A stretch of 64,000 nt of DNA from assembly GCA_036872755.1 (NCBI GenBank), contig JAVHNS010000004.1, positions 3,348,001 to 3,412,000 of the forward strand, read 5' to 3'. Each line of letters begins with the position of its first letter. Positions within the stretch are counted from its first letter, which is position 1. Below the pieces are notes generated by a model. That model saw nothing but the letters and a program-made list of their open reading frames with translations. It had not been told where the DNA came from and did not search any database. Shown piece by piece: positions 11,084 through 22,989 of this stretch. The position numbers and the translations under genes are program-made. This DNA is from Orbilia blumenaviensis. Taxonomy: Eukaryota > Ascomycota > Orbiliomycetes > Orbiliales > Orbiliaceae.

Positions 11084-12377
11084 ACTTCTTTTTGAAATGA
11101 TACTATTTGAAAAATACCGAATACTTCAGAGAATGAAAAAAACGTGGATATATTTAAAAGTTTGATCAAGGAGAGCAGAATTCATAAACTAGATATCTTG
11201 GGTGTCCTCAATAAAGCATTTTTTGGGGGTCACCTGCGAGCTTTTAACTTCTCATGAATATGAGCAGCCTCGCCATGGCGCCAGCGTCCACCCATTTAAT
11301 TAGCATGCACATTTAATAGAACGCCAACAATCAAGTGAAGCTCAAATGATTGGCTACTGCATGCGGGATATTGTGAGACAGTATTAGCGAAGTGGTAGAG
11401 AAATATGCAAGACTCCGTATTGGGGAATCCAAGGACATGTCGACACCGACTCTATTGAAGGCTACCCTTCGATCCTCGGGCGTAAATTATTCATACCTAC
11501 CCCTCTTTCTCTGAAGGCCTCTTCCTAGGCAACCTGAGATCTTAAGCGTGGCCTTGATTGGTACCAAGCCTATGCAGGCAGAATAGCGTACTTACATATA
11601 GCGAAGTATCAACAAATCTATCCAATGCCAAATCCAACAACACAGCCACCTGCATCCGCACCCTCGAGCTCTCATGATCTTGGCGTGTGTGATGCAATGC
11701 AACCATCCCTAACTCTACATTCTATCGTCTATTCTGACCAAATTTTTGTCGGATGGTTTAGATACCAATATAATGATAGGTGTTCTCATTATCTAATCAC
11801 TAGTTATCTGCAGGACGGCTGGTTATTTACATATGTTAGTTAGTTCAAGCATGACTAAGCCATCTATTTAGGGCTGCCATGCATCTAGTCTAGTTACAAG
11901 ACAATATTTAGGCATATCACGCAGTTTTCTCCTTCGGGGCGGACGCGGCCTCAAAGATTTCGATTTTTATTACAATCCCAATCAACTACTCATAGGAACC
12001 GCTTTTTTGTACACGAATGCTGATGATCTAGGTCTCAGCCCCGGATATTCTTCAAAACAGCTGTGCTTATTAGTTATTAATTGCATATTTAAGCAGCCAT
12101 GAAAATATTTTAGGGGAGAATCCGAATACACGGGGAATCCACTACGTGGTATTAAAGCCACCTGGCTGTACCAAGTGGATTTAGAGGAACCAATTACTCG
12201 AGCAATAAGCACCGAATAAGTACCTAGATCTCGAGAGGGGAATAACGACGGACATTGAGTCCGCACGAATTGGTATCATCTAGCCACACTGCCTTCAGCC
12301 TCCCTTGCTTCAATTTCCCCCATAACCCCCCTGCCATCCCATCGCCGACTTTAGTAACTATCCTCAGTGCTCTCCCC
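11084..12377. other. Intergenic: NLR promoter and BTB gene 3' flank
   Basis: About 1.3 kb without a supportable gene. The right part is the 3' flank of the BTB gene at 12378, and the left part is the NLR upstream region. Small open frames at 11625-11843 and 11982-12266 show no domain. Confidence 0.5.
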
Positions 12378-13423
12378 TCACACCCACCCCGGCATTCGGT
12401 ACAAGCAAACATTTGATACAGCCCTATAGCTACTCAAACTGCCACGATCTTGCTTAGCCCCGATGTCAAGGGTAGCGCTTCCTTGACATTTAGTGCCAGC
12501 CTCTTCCGCCTCCTTGGCCTCCCGCTTCTCAACCTCCTCTTCCTCGGCTTTTGCGGGTTTCAAAGTGCCCGCGCACTTCTCAGCGATGACATCCAAGTCG
12601 AGATATTCCCTGGGGACCTTATACACGAAGGTCTCCCGACGAGTTTGAAAACTCGTCAACTCGTTCTGGCTGTCTGGGGCCGCGATCAGCCGCTCCATGT
12701 CTTTACGGAGCTGCTCTTGCTCCCGTTGCAGCTTTTCGATATACCCCCACCTAGCATGTAATGCTAGACGGATCCTTGCTACAACAAGCTCTTCCAGTCC
12801 AAGTACCTGGTACTTAGACGCTGCTCGGAGGGGATTGGCCATGCGCCCCAAGGCAACATCGATGGTTGCCAGGCCCCCTTCCTCGTTCCGGTGTAACCCC
12901 CACTGCAGCTCGTGGAAGTTCCCCAGATGCACGTACTGCATCATGAGGGAGATTGTCATCGTGTCTTCTTCCAGGTGAAAGACTGAGGGTCCCTCAACCT
13001 ACGCATCATCATCATGGTCGTCAATTATCTAATCTACACTGAAAATTTATGATCAAGACAAGATATACATACCCCCAGCCTTTCACGGAACCATCCGCAC
13101 ATCCTGGCCAACGTCTTGTCACTGACAAAAAAGGAATCGGCCTCTGCAGGAGCGTTACTGCAGACTAGTAGCACGTTCTCGACATATTCCCTGTCCATAT
13201 GGTCTATGTCGAACTCGAGGGTTGGGGGCTGCGGGGAGGCGGGCTTCTCGGGGACGGGCTTCGTGTCCCTAGCTCTCAGGGCTTCGCGAAATGCCCTCTG
13301 GGCCTCTAGTTCTTCTGGGGACGTGGGGTGCGGGTACTTGCACGCCATGTCCCCGTGCTGGGCTGGCGCCCCATGGTACCAGTAGCCCCACGATCTAACC
13401 ATTTTGTTCGATGGGGCTGGCAT
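12378..13423 (-). CDS. BTB/POZ-like protein with a degenerate CCCH-finger-like N-terminus
   Basis: Exons 13073-13423 and 12378-12998 flank a 74-nt intron (12999-13072, GTATGT...GCGTAG, phase 0), giving 323 aa. I start at the ATG at 13423; the frame upstream has no earlier ATG and an acceptor-like CAG precedes it, so an extra 5' exon is possible. Residues 11-32 (WGYWYHGAPAQHGDMACKY) resemble a C3H1 zinc finger that kept only its last Cys and His. From about 80 to 215 runs a BTB-like fold: FFVSDKTLARMCGWFRERLG, then VFHLEEDT, MMQYVHLGNF and AASKYQVLGLEELV. A coiled coil (about 235-255) and an EEEEVEKREAKEAEEAG charged run follow. It is likely a protein-protein adaptor; its partners are unknown. 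Confidence 0.72.
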
Positions 13424-14542
13424 TCTGTCGTCTATGAAAATCGACTGAGTTAAGATACCTTCGCGTATCACTGGGTAAAACAATGGAGAATAAAACAACT
13501 TACCGGGTGTTTAAGGGCCCGGATATGGGGTATTGGGCAAAGTATTCTTGAAACAAGAATTAATAGGTGGAGGGGAAAGATTTGGGTAGACGGTTCTAAT
13601 AACAAGACGCGTCTGGGGAAGAGAGAGAAGAAGGAAGGAAGCAAGAGGACAGAAAGACACAATTCTTCTATATAAAGGTACCCAGAACCCAACGGCGCAA
13701 TGGATACGGCCGAGCTGAACTGATAGCTAGTATTAATCTCGTACTTCATCTCGCTTGTTGTTCATGATAAGCCCTACGAGACTACGCTGGTTCGATAGCG
13801 AGGCGCCCCGTAGTAAACCTGCGTACCGACTATATACTTACCCCCCTCAATCAGCGCTAGCTTCGGTACAGCTGATACGAACTACGTAGCATTTTCCCCT
13901 CCCCTTTGTTATTCTTACGGCACTTGATAACCCCCCCGGCTATCAGCTCCTGCTTCTATTGGGACCTGTAATACTTCGCTACGTTATCGAGTTACATCTA
14001 TTCGGTATAGTCAATTAACTAATTTGTGTATATGCATTCTGAATATATGAAGACAGTGGTCTCGGAGTCAATGAGGGTATTTACAAATAATCTTGTCATT
14101 CTATGTAACGACTACTAGCTACTAATAAAACAAACTTTCTTTTCAAAAGGCCAAGCTACTCTGTTCCTTTGATGTCTTGACCTCCACGACTAATCCCTAC
14201 CCGTATAAATACCAGACTAATACGAACATGTATACTACAATACTAATATATCGTAGCCTATACACAAACAAAACAGTTATAGAGATAATTCCAAGGCCTC
14301 GGCAGGAGAAACTCAACATGTAAGTGAATTATGGTTACGATGTTTGTCTCACATGTTAGGTCTACCTCCCTACAAATCTTCTTATTCGTTGTGTGGATCG
14401 TAAAAGGACGTAAAAAGAGGACTATTAAATACACATAATAGCCCGATTAGAGTACATTATGTAAAGTACATTAATTAAAACACTTCCAAGAAGGAATCAA
14501 GAAAGGTAAAAAGGAATCCAAGATGAAAAAAAGAACGAGAGT
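13424..14542. other. Intergenic between two BTB genes
   Basis: About 1.1 kb holding the upstream region of the first BTB gene and the 3' flank of the second. The minus-strand frame at 13468-13749 has no ATG-led domain and I do not regard it as a gene. Confidence 0.5.
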
Positions 14543-15715
14543 TCAGCGCTGACGAGCATTGCAACTACCGCATCGAATAGTGATATTACCACCGGTACGA
14601 ACCTCATTCTCCTGAACGGAGACATTGAGAGAAGTCTGACAGCCCGTATTCTTGCACCTCTTCGTCTCGTTGAGAACCTTCATGAGCCCATCCAAGCGTT
14701 CCATAGCGGTATCACGGGAAAGCTCGGCCTGGCGCTTTTCATGGTTCAAGATCAAAAGCTGGGACTTTTGGTCTGCGATTTCTTTAGCCTGTTGATCGTT
14801 TGCAGTGCGAAGGGAATCAACCTCGTTGATGAGATTCTCATTTAAAGCCTCCATGCTGCAGAGCGCAGTAGCCGCGAAGGTATCCGGAATGACAGGTGTA
14901 TTGGTAGGATTGTTGACTTTCTCTTCTTCAAGAGGTTTGCTACTATTACTGCTCTTAGTAGTGGTTTCTTCGCTGTTGGTTATTTCCTCATCACCGTTTC
15001 CATCGGTTTCGGGAGAATCAACGGTGGTAAGCGCGACCTTCTCAAGTTTTGCATGAAGAGTTTGTCCCATATCAGCTGCAGCGGCAGCGGTGATGCTATT
15101 ATCTTTGACAATAGCAGTAAGATACTCTGAGAGCTTGCCATCGCAGGCGAATTTCTTCTTGACAACCTCTTTGAGATCATTGATCCTGTACTTCTGAGCC
15201 ATGGTGTAGACTGCAGCAAGACGTTTATTGCGTTCAGCACAAGCAGATCCTGATGGAGATTTAAACGGAGAGTCGGCCTGGATGCCATCTCCTCCTTCGA
15301 GACAGTTTGTGCTGGGGACACGGGGATTTTCGCCAGTCTCGTCGAAGTCGCCGGTGTAGAAGTAGTCTATCATGCATGAAAGAACCGTTGGTTCGATGTC
15401 GTGGGCAACAATAGTGGCGCAGCCATCCTATATTAAAAAATAAACATACTCCAGCGTTAGAATCTCGCTAGATATTTCTTCGCCTAGCTAGAGATATCAA
15501 ACTCAATATGCAACAGCTGGTTTGAGGATGAGAAGGTAAGTACATACCGTGATGCCTTCATAACGAACAGCATCAAGAATACCTGGCTTACCAAGCACCT
15601 GCTCCTGATGAACCTTGAAGATACGGTTCCCACATCTGATAGCGAGATCTGGCGGACCTACACGGAGGCAGACACGACCGTGAGAGATCTGACAGGATTC
15701 CGTGTTTGATGACAT
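14543..15715 (-). CDS. BTB/POZ-domain protein with coiled coil and C-terminal Cys pairs
   Basis: Exons 15548-15715 and 14543-15427 are joined over a 120-nt intron (15428-15547, GTATGT...AATATAG, phase 0), giving 350 aa. The ATG at 15715 has a CAACAATG context. A BTB domain spans about residues 15-135: DLAIRCGNRIFKVHQEQVLG, then TIVAHDIEPTVLSCMIDYFYTGDF and, after a low-complexity loop, AAVYTMAQKYRINDLKEVV. A Ser/Thr/Glu-rich stretch (SEETTTKSSNSSKPLEEE) and a coiled coil (SLRTANDQQAKEIADQKSQ) follow. The end has two Cys pairs, CKNTGC and CGSC, that could form a small zinc ribbon. This matches the common fungal BTB family of unknown targets. It may act as an adaptor, for instance for a Cullin-3 ligase, but nothing here proves that. 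Confidence 0.85.
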
Positions 15716-16149
15716 TGTTGTGAAGCTTTGACGATATGATAAAGGAAAGCGTAGGTGGTTAACGATGGAGGTACTGAAGAAAGTGAGGGGAGCGATGATG
15801 GTAGAAGACGCGTCGATGATGAGAGAGAAAGGGACGGTGTGGGTTTTGTTGTGACGGGGTTGCTGAGATATCGCTGGAAGCTGGACAGACAGCTGAGCTT
15901 CACCATCCAGCTTTGCCGCTACAATATCCCAGTGTGCTTCCACATACTCTAAACTACTACTTCGTTCAGTGCCCAAGATAAAAGCTTCAATAGCAAGGTG
16001 GTATCATCATTATCTAATAGCTACCTAGTAAGAGTAATTGTGCTATACAATGGCCCCAGTCTATATATATATATTACATCATCCAGTTCACATTATAACA
16101 TTCTCTCGTTCATCTCTGTCAACCGTTCCAGCAGCTGATTCGAGGAGCA
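15716..16149. promoter_or_regulatory. Upstream region of BTB gene
   Basis: These 434 bp between the BTB start and the end of the Cys-rich gene include a (TA)n run at about 16063-16074. A TATA role is possible, but the distance (about 350 bp) is long. No gene is seen. Confidence 0.35.
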
Positions 16150-17485
16150 TTATAGGAACAACCCAACAATAGCCATTGCCGTTGAGAAGAGCAAAGACGT
16201 TATAAGGTCCACCTATAGATTGGGTTTTAGTTAGAATTCTCTTGCTCTAAGAAATGGTGCCGGAGGGTTGGCATATAGTAGCTGTATACATGTACGAACC
16301 TTATATCGACCAGCCACATTCGTAGCTGGGTTCGTTTCGACTGGCGGGCCGGTTGAGGACACAAAGACATTGTCAGTCACCGTGCGGGTCGTATTTGTAT
16401 CGGTAGTCGTCTTGAAGAAGTAAAAGAAAGTCAGCAGAGCAGTCTTATACAAACTGTATTAAGCAGTTAAGTATCACGGGATGCTGACTTACAATCGTAT
16501 AAGTCTTCCCACCGTCCGCAAACCTCGTGCAATACCCACTAAGCTTCTCTATCTCACTCGCTGCCGCCGGAGATCTAGTTCTCGCATAGGGGTAGCACCG
16601 CGATAGCAATGTCTCAAACGCAACTCCAAATCCGCTCTTGGGATCATTCGGATCCAAGCATATACAATTCGCCACACCCAACCTAGTCAAGGGATCCAAC
16701 GGTCCCGTGCGACATGCATTGGCAGTCCTAGCCATCTGTTCGCACGCCGTACTTGCGGGATCTTCAATCTGAGAAAATGAAAACGACGGAATCGTTCGTC
16801 GCGTCGACGTCCTCGGTGGAAACTGCGACGTCATAGATGTCACGTTGAATGTGAAAGTACCGAATCTCGTGCAGAATCCAAAGAGGCTAGAGATCTCGGT
16901 CGCAAACTCCGGCTCCGGAGCTGTCGCCCAGCTATAGCACTGAGGTAACAGATCATCGAATCCAGTTGTGAAGGTCCCGGCGGGGTTGTGACATATACAG
17001 GATGCCACTTCGGGCTGTGTGATTAAATCCTGTGGTGATCTCTGGCAGCGGTCGTATATTTCGAGAATTTCTTCGCAGGTGGCACGTCCGCGGAAAGCCG
17101 GCGCAGAGGTAGTCGTTATAACACCGGTAGTCCCCCCGCCGCTTCCTGATCTATATGAAGCGCAGTAGCCATTAAAACTGCTATAAAAAGCGGTTGCGCG
17201 ACTCTCCCGCCCCCGGCTCTTCAGGAACGAAGTGCACATAGGCACCGCAGAGTCAATAAGTGGATCCGGGATTCCCCCAACATTACATATGCATTGTGCG
17301 ACCGAAGGATCGTTGTATTCCAGCCGTCGTCTCCTCCAGCAGATATCGAATGCGTCGTCCAGGTATTCACATGCCGCAACGTTAGGATCGCCCCCGGGTT
17401 GTGCCGCTATCAGTAGTGGCGGCAGGAGGAGAAGCAGGGAATACGCAGCGACACTCGCCAGGCTTGTCGAACGGCATTGCACCAT
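16150..17485 (-). CDS. Secreted, probably GPI-anchored protein with three six-cysteine modules
   Basis: Exons 16493-17485, 16300-16410 and 16150-16212 (introns of 82 and 87 nt) give 388 aa. A signal peptide (SLLLLLPPLLIAAQ, ends near residue 29) is followed by three copies of one module with cysteines at 39/49/65/67/84/108, 137/147/163/165/183/205 and 248/258/274/276/297/319. The pattern is C-x9-C-x15-C-x-C-x16-20-C-x21-23-C. Linkers are Ser/Thr-rich. The third exon encodes a hydrophobic tail (ITSLLFSTAMAIVGLFL) ending at TAA, as in GPI signals. The module is not the eight-Cys CFEM pattern. I do not know a named family, so cell-surface or wall function is inferred from topology. Confidence 0.83.
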
Positions 17486-19300
17486 TGCTTCCGTGGGGAT
17501 AGATCGATTTTGTGCGCACGCGGATCAGGTCCCTGACCCCTGGATTCCCAAGAGAGAGCCCTCTGGTACCAAAAGTAAGCTATTTCGTTTCCTGTCAGTA
17601 GTACCACCAACTTTTAACGAAATTGTGTCGATGAAGAGTTCGCATTGCAAAGGGAAGAAAAAAGAGTCTGATTCGAAGAGTTCCGGTGGTAACAAGGCGT
17701 TTCGTACATATGTACGTCAACCTCCTTCTGCGTTCGGGCCAGGCTTGATCTCTTGGTGATCTTGGCTGTGGAACAACGGCACGCTTGGGACTGTGAATCT
17801 AGGCCACGAAGGCACCATCCCCATTGGACGGATTTGCCCCTGTCATGACCAGCATCAATGGGCAAACGAAAGTCCAACTTGGCCCAACTCTGGGCGTGAA
17901 AGTTAGTTAACGTTGCATGGCTGAGTTGGAAACCAAAAAAACACAAACTCCTCCAATATGTATCATCCTACATGTATGTGGCGGGGAGGGCTGGCTTGTA
18001 TTATCTCTGACCTCTTATGGATGATCGTTTCATAAAGAGCAATTCACGTTAGTGCGGCACAGGTTGGGAACAGATAATGATTCGATGCTGGCGCGTCCTC
18101 GATCCATTACGGCAGTCTGACGGATATAGTTAAGCCCACATCTTAGCTCCGTCCTGTGCCTCGATAACCTAGTCGACCCTTTAGGTCTTGATATAAATTC
18201 CATACCGACGACCGGTTTGGGGGATCAAAAAGACACCAGATCCCGTAAATATTTAAATGCGAAGAATTGCGCAAGGCCGATGCTTAATAATGCTAACGGG
18301 TACTACTCTAAATAAATTTAGTCGTGCCACGACTCGTTTCCGCTGACTGTGCAGGAGTGATTTGATAATCAGTTCGACAGATGCATGGCTACGACCGAGA
18401 TGCTGGGACCAAAAAACCGGCCCACACAAGGCTCCTAGGCCCATGACCGGCACTTTGAACCGGCGAAAGTCGGTCCTTGGACCCACTCACACTTATCACC
18501 GACCGAAAACCAACCTACCACATTCTCAATCCTAATCTTATCAGATTCCTGACAACCAAGAGAATTCAAGCATTTTCGTTTCAGGCTAAAAAAGCTGCAG
18601 CAGCTGCTGACGAAAAGAAAAGAAGAAACGTGTCGGACCGTTCAACCTCCGTCTCCATTTTGTGGTTGATCCCGCCATCTCATTCGTCAGTTGCCATCCA
18701 ATTGGCCAACTGATTTTCTTTCGTACGAGCATTAGGTGCTTGCGCGGAGATAGTTTGATGCCTTTCATGGGAAATATATTCCTCCTGACCTCATGGACTT
18801 CAAATCCGCCCCCAGCCCTATTACTCACTTCTTACGACCGCCCTGTCGATTTTTATTTTTCCAACGGTGAAAATAAAACACGGGACGCCGAGAAGTCATC
18901 AATCGCGGGGTGTGTTTTCGTAGAGGTATGTTTTCAAGGATCTTTAACTTTTTTTGTCCTGTCGTCAACTCGGTCATAACCGAGTTTGGACTCTGTAAAA
19001 ACCGACCTTATGCTTTTCCAATTAGATAACAGAAATTATCTAGTCAAAGGCTTAATTGATGATGATGTATTTATATTTCTTGATATCCCCCCCAAGGGGA
19101 ATAAGATATCTTCAATTAATTCACACCTAGCAAGGCTATTCCTCGTGCTAACAGTACCACGGCGCACAAGAAATCAAAGGCCTTAGTGCAACTTGAATCG
19201 CGACAACGCACAGAATACAACATCCAGCCTCGGCCGAACGAACCACCCCGCCCTATCAACCAGCAGGGTCATAACTACGACATCGGCAAGATATTATAAC
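17486..19300. promoter_or_regulatory. Divergent intergenic region, Cys-rich gene and MFS gene
   Basis: 1.8 kb between two outward-facing starts. Several open frames (17232-17759, 18477-18979 and others) overlap each other on both strands and carry no domain. I see no RNA gene or mobile element. Confidence 0.45.
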
Positions 19301-20805
19301 ATGGCGAAGGCGGACTCAATAAACTCCAAAGACCTGGAGACCCTCAATAATTCACCCCAGGCGAGATCCGAAAAGGATTTAGAAAACCTAACAGCAACAA
19401 ATGCAGATATTGAGGAAGGCACAATAATAGGCGACGAGTCCGGTGTAGACCAGGAAAAACAGGCGCCTCCACCTGAAATTACATTCCCAGATGGGGGTTT
19501 ACAATCATGGCTTGTCGTAGTGGGAGCTGCTATTGCAATGTTCTGCTCTTTTGGATATGTTAACGCTTTTGGGTAAGCTATACCATTATAGTTGTAGATT
19601 CCATGAGGAAGCGAGCTTAGCTAATTAAGACGGTTTATAGTGTATATGAAGCGTACTACCTCAGTGTTATCCTAACGGAAAAGACGGCAGACGACATCGC
19701 TTGGATTGGGTCTATCCAGGTTGCCTTCATTTTCGGCAGCGGCTTGTTCGCAGGTTCAATCTTTGACAGATACGGCGCGAGAGTATGTTCCCCTCAATCT
19801 CAACAGATGTTCCATATATGAACTCTCATGGCTAACGAGTTGAATTCTCAGGTCATCATCGTACCGGCATCGATTCTCCTGGTCGCATCAGTTATGATCA
19901 CCAGCATCTGCAAGGAATACTACCAGTTCCTATTATGCCAGGGTATTCTTGGCGGTATCGCTCAAGGCGCCTTGTTTACGCCCGCCGTCGGTGTCATCGG
20001 CCACTACTTCAACAAGAAACGTGCTGCAGCCATGGGTCTTGTCGTCGCCGGCTCATCCCTCGGAGGCGTTATCCTCCCAATCATGCTCGCCAACCTCCTC
20101 GAGCGAACCACATTCGGCTGGACCGTCCGCTCCATCGGCTTCCTATTCATCGGCCTCCTCTGGATCACCTGCATAACAGTGGTCGAGCGTCTCCCCCACA
20201 GAAAGGGAACATTCTTCCTCCCCGCAGCATTCCGAAACCCGAGTTACTCCCTCCTCGTCGCCGGTAACTTCTTCATCCTCTGGGGGCTCTTCACACCATT
20301 CTTTTTCATCCCCACATACGCTCTAAAACTCGGCATGTCGCATTCAATGTCCATCTACCTCGTCAGCATCCTCAACGGCCTTTCCTTTCCCGGCCGTATC
20401 CTCCCAGGTATCCTCGCCGACAAAATCGGCCGTATGAACTGTATGATCATTGCACCGGTCATAACCGCAATCCTGATCTGGTCATGGCTCGGCGTCCACA
20501 CGGCAACAGGTCTTGTGGTCCTAACCGCATTCTTCGGTTTCTGGTCCGGTAGCGTCATCTCCCTTTTCCCCGCGGTAATGGCACAGATCGTACCCAACCC
20601 CAGGGAAATGGGTACATACATCGGTATGGCTATGGGTATCTCCGGTATCGCGGGTTTGACGGGGAGTCCCATTGCCGGTGCTCTGCTCACGCATTATGGG
20701 TATACCGCTGCCATCTCGTTTTCCGGGTCGTGTATGATTGTAGGGACGTCGTTGTTGATTGTTGCGAGGATGCTGTATAATCCAAAGATATTTGCTATTG
20801 CTTAG
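19301..20805 (+). CDS. MFS transporter, fungal monocarboxylate-transporter-like
   Basis: Exons 19301-19572, 19641-19782 and 19852-20805 (introns of 68 and 69 nt) give 455 aa. The ATG at 19301 starts a cytosolic N-terminus of about 60 residues. It leads into the MCT-family entry motif TFPDGGLQSWLVVVG (PDGG at 63-66), then GYVNAFGVYEAYY. Further hydrophobic segments include QVAFIFGSGLFAGSIFDRYG and repeated Gly-rich helices such as VVAGSSLGGVILP and GMAMGISGIAGLTGSPIAGA, in line with a 12-helix fold. Length matches the family. Fungal members carry monocarboxylates or related small molecules across plasma or vacuolar membranes. The substrate cannot be read from sequence, and the neighbours do not form an evident biosynthetic cluster. 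Confidence 0.92.
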
Positions 20806-21595
20806 GGAGTGGTGGATCTACCCCCGTTCGATTGGCATATTTCCCTTAATTCTATGTATAGAATAACAGCATCTACGACACACATACATACCCGGCGTTC
20901 GAATCACCCTCACAAACGAAAAAACACCATACTCACAAAGCATAATAGACGGCACGGCTTTCACGACTATCCTTCCCCTATTTCCTACCCTTCTTTCTTT
21001 TTCTTTTTTTTTCTTAAAAGCATGAATATAGCATTTTTACGAGACTTGGTTAATTAATTGGACTGTAGTTATGGATTTACTTCTAATGTATTTATGCGAT
21101 AGTGGTATTCGGCGAGCTAAAACGCTTCCGAATACTTTAATATAATAATCTCTACTTCTCACTGTTTTTTCCTCTTCGTGACTGAGTGATATTTAAAAAG
21201 ATATACACATAATTGAAGTTCTTTAATGACATGGACACGACAATATGCATGTAGTTAGCGTACGCTTAATAAAGGATAAGTAAGCACTGCGTATGGCTAA
21301 CAAGGAAGGAAGAGAAAAGAGACTAGACGCCGGAGCAAAGGAAGCGGCTGATTCCACCATGTACATCGCATAACACCGTGAAAACAAAAGAAAAACAGAA
21401 GAAGAAAAAAAGACCCCTGCCTGCCCGATAAGAGACACTGTATTCATAGTAAATTCCCGATACGCCATAAAATTTAACGTAGAGTTTCGCTGGTCCGAGA
21501 GGGAAAAAAAAGTAAACAAAAGAGATATGAAGAAGGAAAGAAAGAAAGTATAGAGGTCGTCGTTGAAGTCCATGTAATCCCTAGCGCCTGCGGTT
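20806..21595. other. Convergent 3' flanks
   Basis: 790 bp between the MFS gene and the F-box-like gene, which converge here. It has pyrimidine-rich runs near 20990-21015 and no supportable gene; the frame at 21223-21573 is low-complexity. Confidence 0.5.
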
Positions 21596-22989
21596 CTACC
21601 TCACAGGATTGCTGTCATTTTCCTTCAGCCAATCGTCCCACCACTCCCTAACCAAATGATCACAGTACTTCCAACGAGATGACTTCTGAAACCGCCCTTC
21701 CAGTTTATAGAAGTCCTTCTTAATGGACAAGTCTAGACCCGTGCGATCCTTCGCTGGCAGTTTGTAGATCTCTATCTTCGTAAGAGCATCGACTCTGGCT
21801 CCGATGAAGGCTCTCCACGCCGAGCAGCCGAAGGTATAATAGTATTTCAGAACTGGAGATTGGAACCCAGAGCAAGATAGGCGATAGCGGGCGTTTGTGT
21901 AGTTCGGCTGTCGGTTCATGAATATGTTCGGGTCCGGGGTGACCGATAGTCGGAAACAGGTTGATTCTATGACACTGTGCGGGACGGCAGGGCGACTAAT
22001 AGATCCATTGTCGAATTCTATGACCCATGTGTATTTATCGCCAACCCGTCGGGGCTGTGTGATCTCTGCGGAGTAAGGAGGAGGGGTGCTGTCCCAGATA
22101 ATCGGTTGGAAGTCGTAATCGTAATGGGAGTAGCGAGCCAGTGAATGTTGGACACTATCCGTATTCAGGTCGCGGGTAAGGAACGATATCTTATGCATGA
22201 AAGACGATAGAGGGAACAGGGCGTAGGCTTTGTGGGATGTGACGATGTTGAGGACGTGGGTGGTGTTTGCGGCAGCTAGGAGGGCTCCAAGAGGTGAATT
22301 AGAGCAAACTCGGATCTCTATCACCAGCCCTCTTTGATTGGGCCTCTCGTATTTTCGCCTCTGTGTGAAAGTTGCAAACATCAGTTGATAATTCTCTTTT
22401 AAAAAAAAAGTTCAGGATGAATTGGTCATACTCGGGACTCAGGCTTGGCCTCCGGCCGTGGTAATTCCTCATAGCCTTGCAGCTGTAGGAATTTCTCGAG
22501 AGCAGCCGAAGGCGCACCGCCGGTGGCATAAAAACGGAGCGCCGCAGTGCGGTACTCTCGACTGAAAAGGGCCGTGGCAAAATGACTCCCGATAATTATA
22601 TTCTGCTCGGCCATGAGGGAGCGTAGGCTCTTAGGCTGATTGAACCATTTCGAAAGCAGCCTGTCGATGTCGCAGTCCCTCTTTGTGACTACCCGTGGGA
22701 GGTGGGATAATGCTTTGCAGGTACGCGATAGGCGGGCGACATCGTCGAATTTCAAATTATCGACAATGCCGGAGAAGACAGGATAGTAAGCCGCAGGGTC
22801 GAAAAATTTTAGGAGGTTCGATGGCCTCCGGAGAACCCCAGCACGAGCGGTGGGAGGTGTCGTGGTTTGATTGGCAGGAGTTGAAGTCACACGCTGTGGG
22901 GTCTGTTGCGTAGGGTCGTCCTGCCCAGCGGCCGCGGCGCCCTGCCGCCACTGACCGCTATCAAATATGTTGCAAGAAGCAGAAGACAT
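21596..22989 (-). CDS. F-box-like conserved fungal protein
   Basis: Exons 22432-22989 and 21596-22360 join over a 71-nt intron (22361-22431, GTATGA...TTCACACAG, phase 0), giving 440 aa. The ATG at 22989 opens a low-complexity Gln/Thr/Pro-rich N-terminus. Residues about 68-100 (YYPVFSGIVDNLKFDDVARL) look like an F-box. Then comes IIIGSHFATALFSREYRTAA and LEKFLQLQGYEEL. This echoes a large fungal family in which a GS-x-A-LxFF-R-x-Y segment is followed by a DLDIYV-type acidic stretch; here the acidic residues are absent. The C-terminal half continues with alternating hydrophobic strands (THVLNIVTSHKAYALFPL, YTWVIEFDNGSISRP). The function is not known; it may be a substrate adaptor. Confidence 0.72.

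Noticed and set aside
17232..17759. 175-codon plus-strand frame
   Set aside because: Mostly antisense to the signal-peptide end of the Cys-rich gene; no domain.
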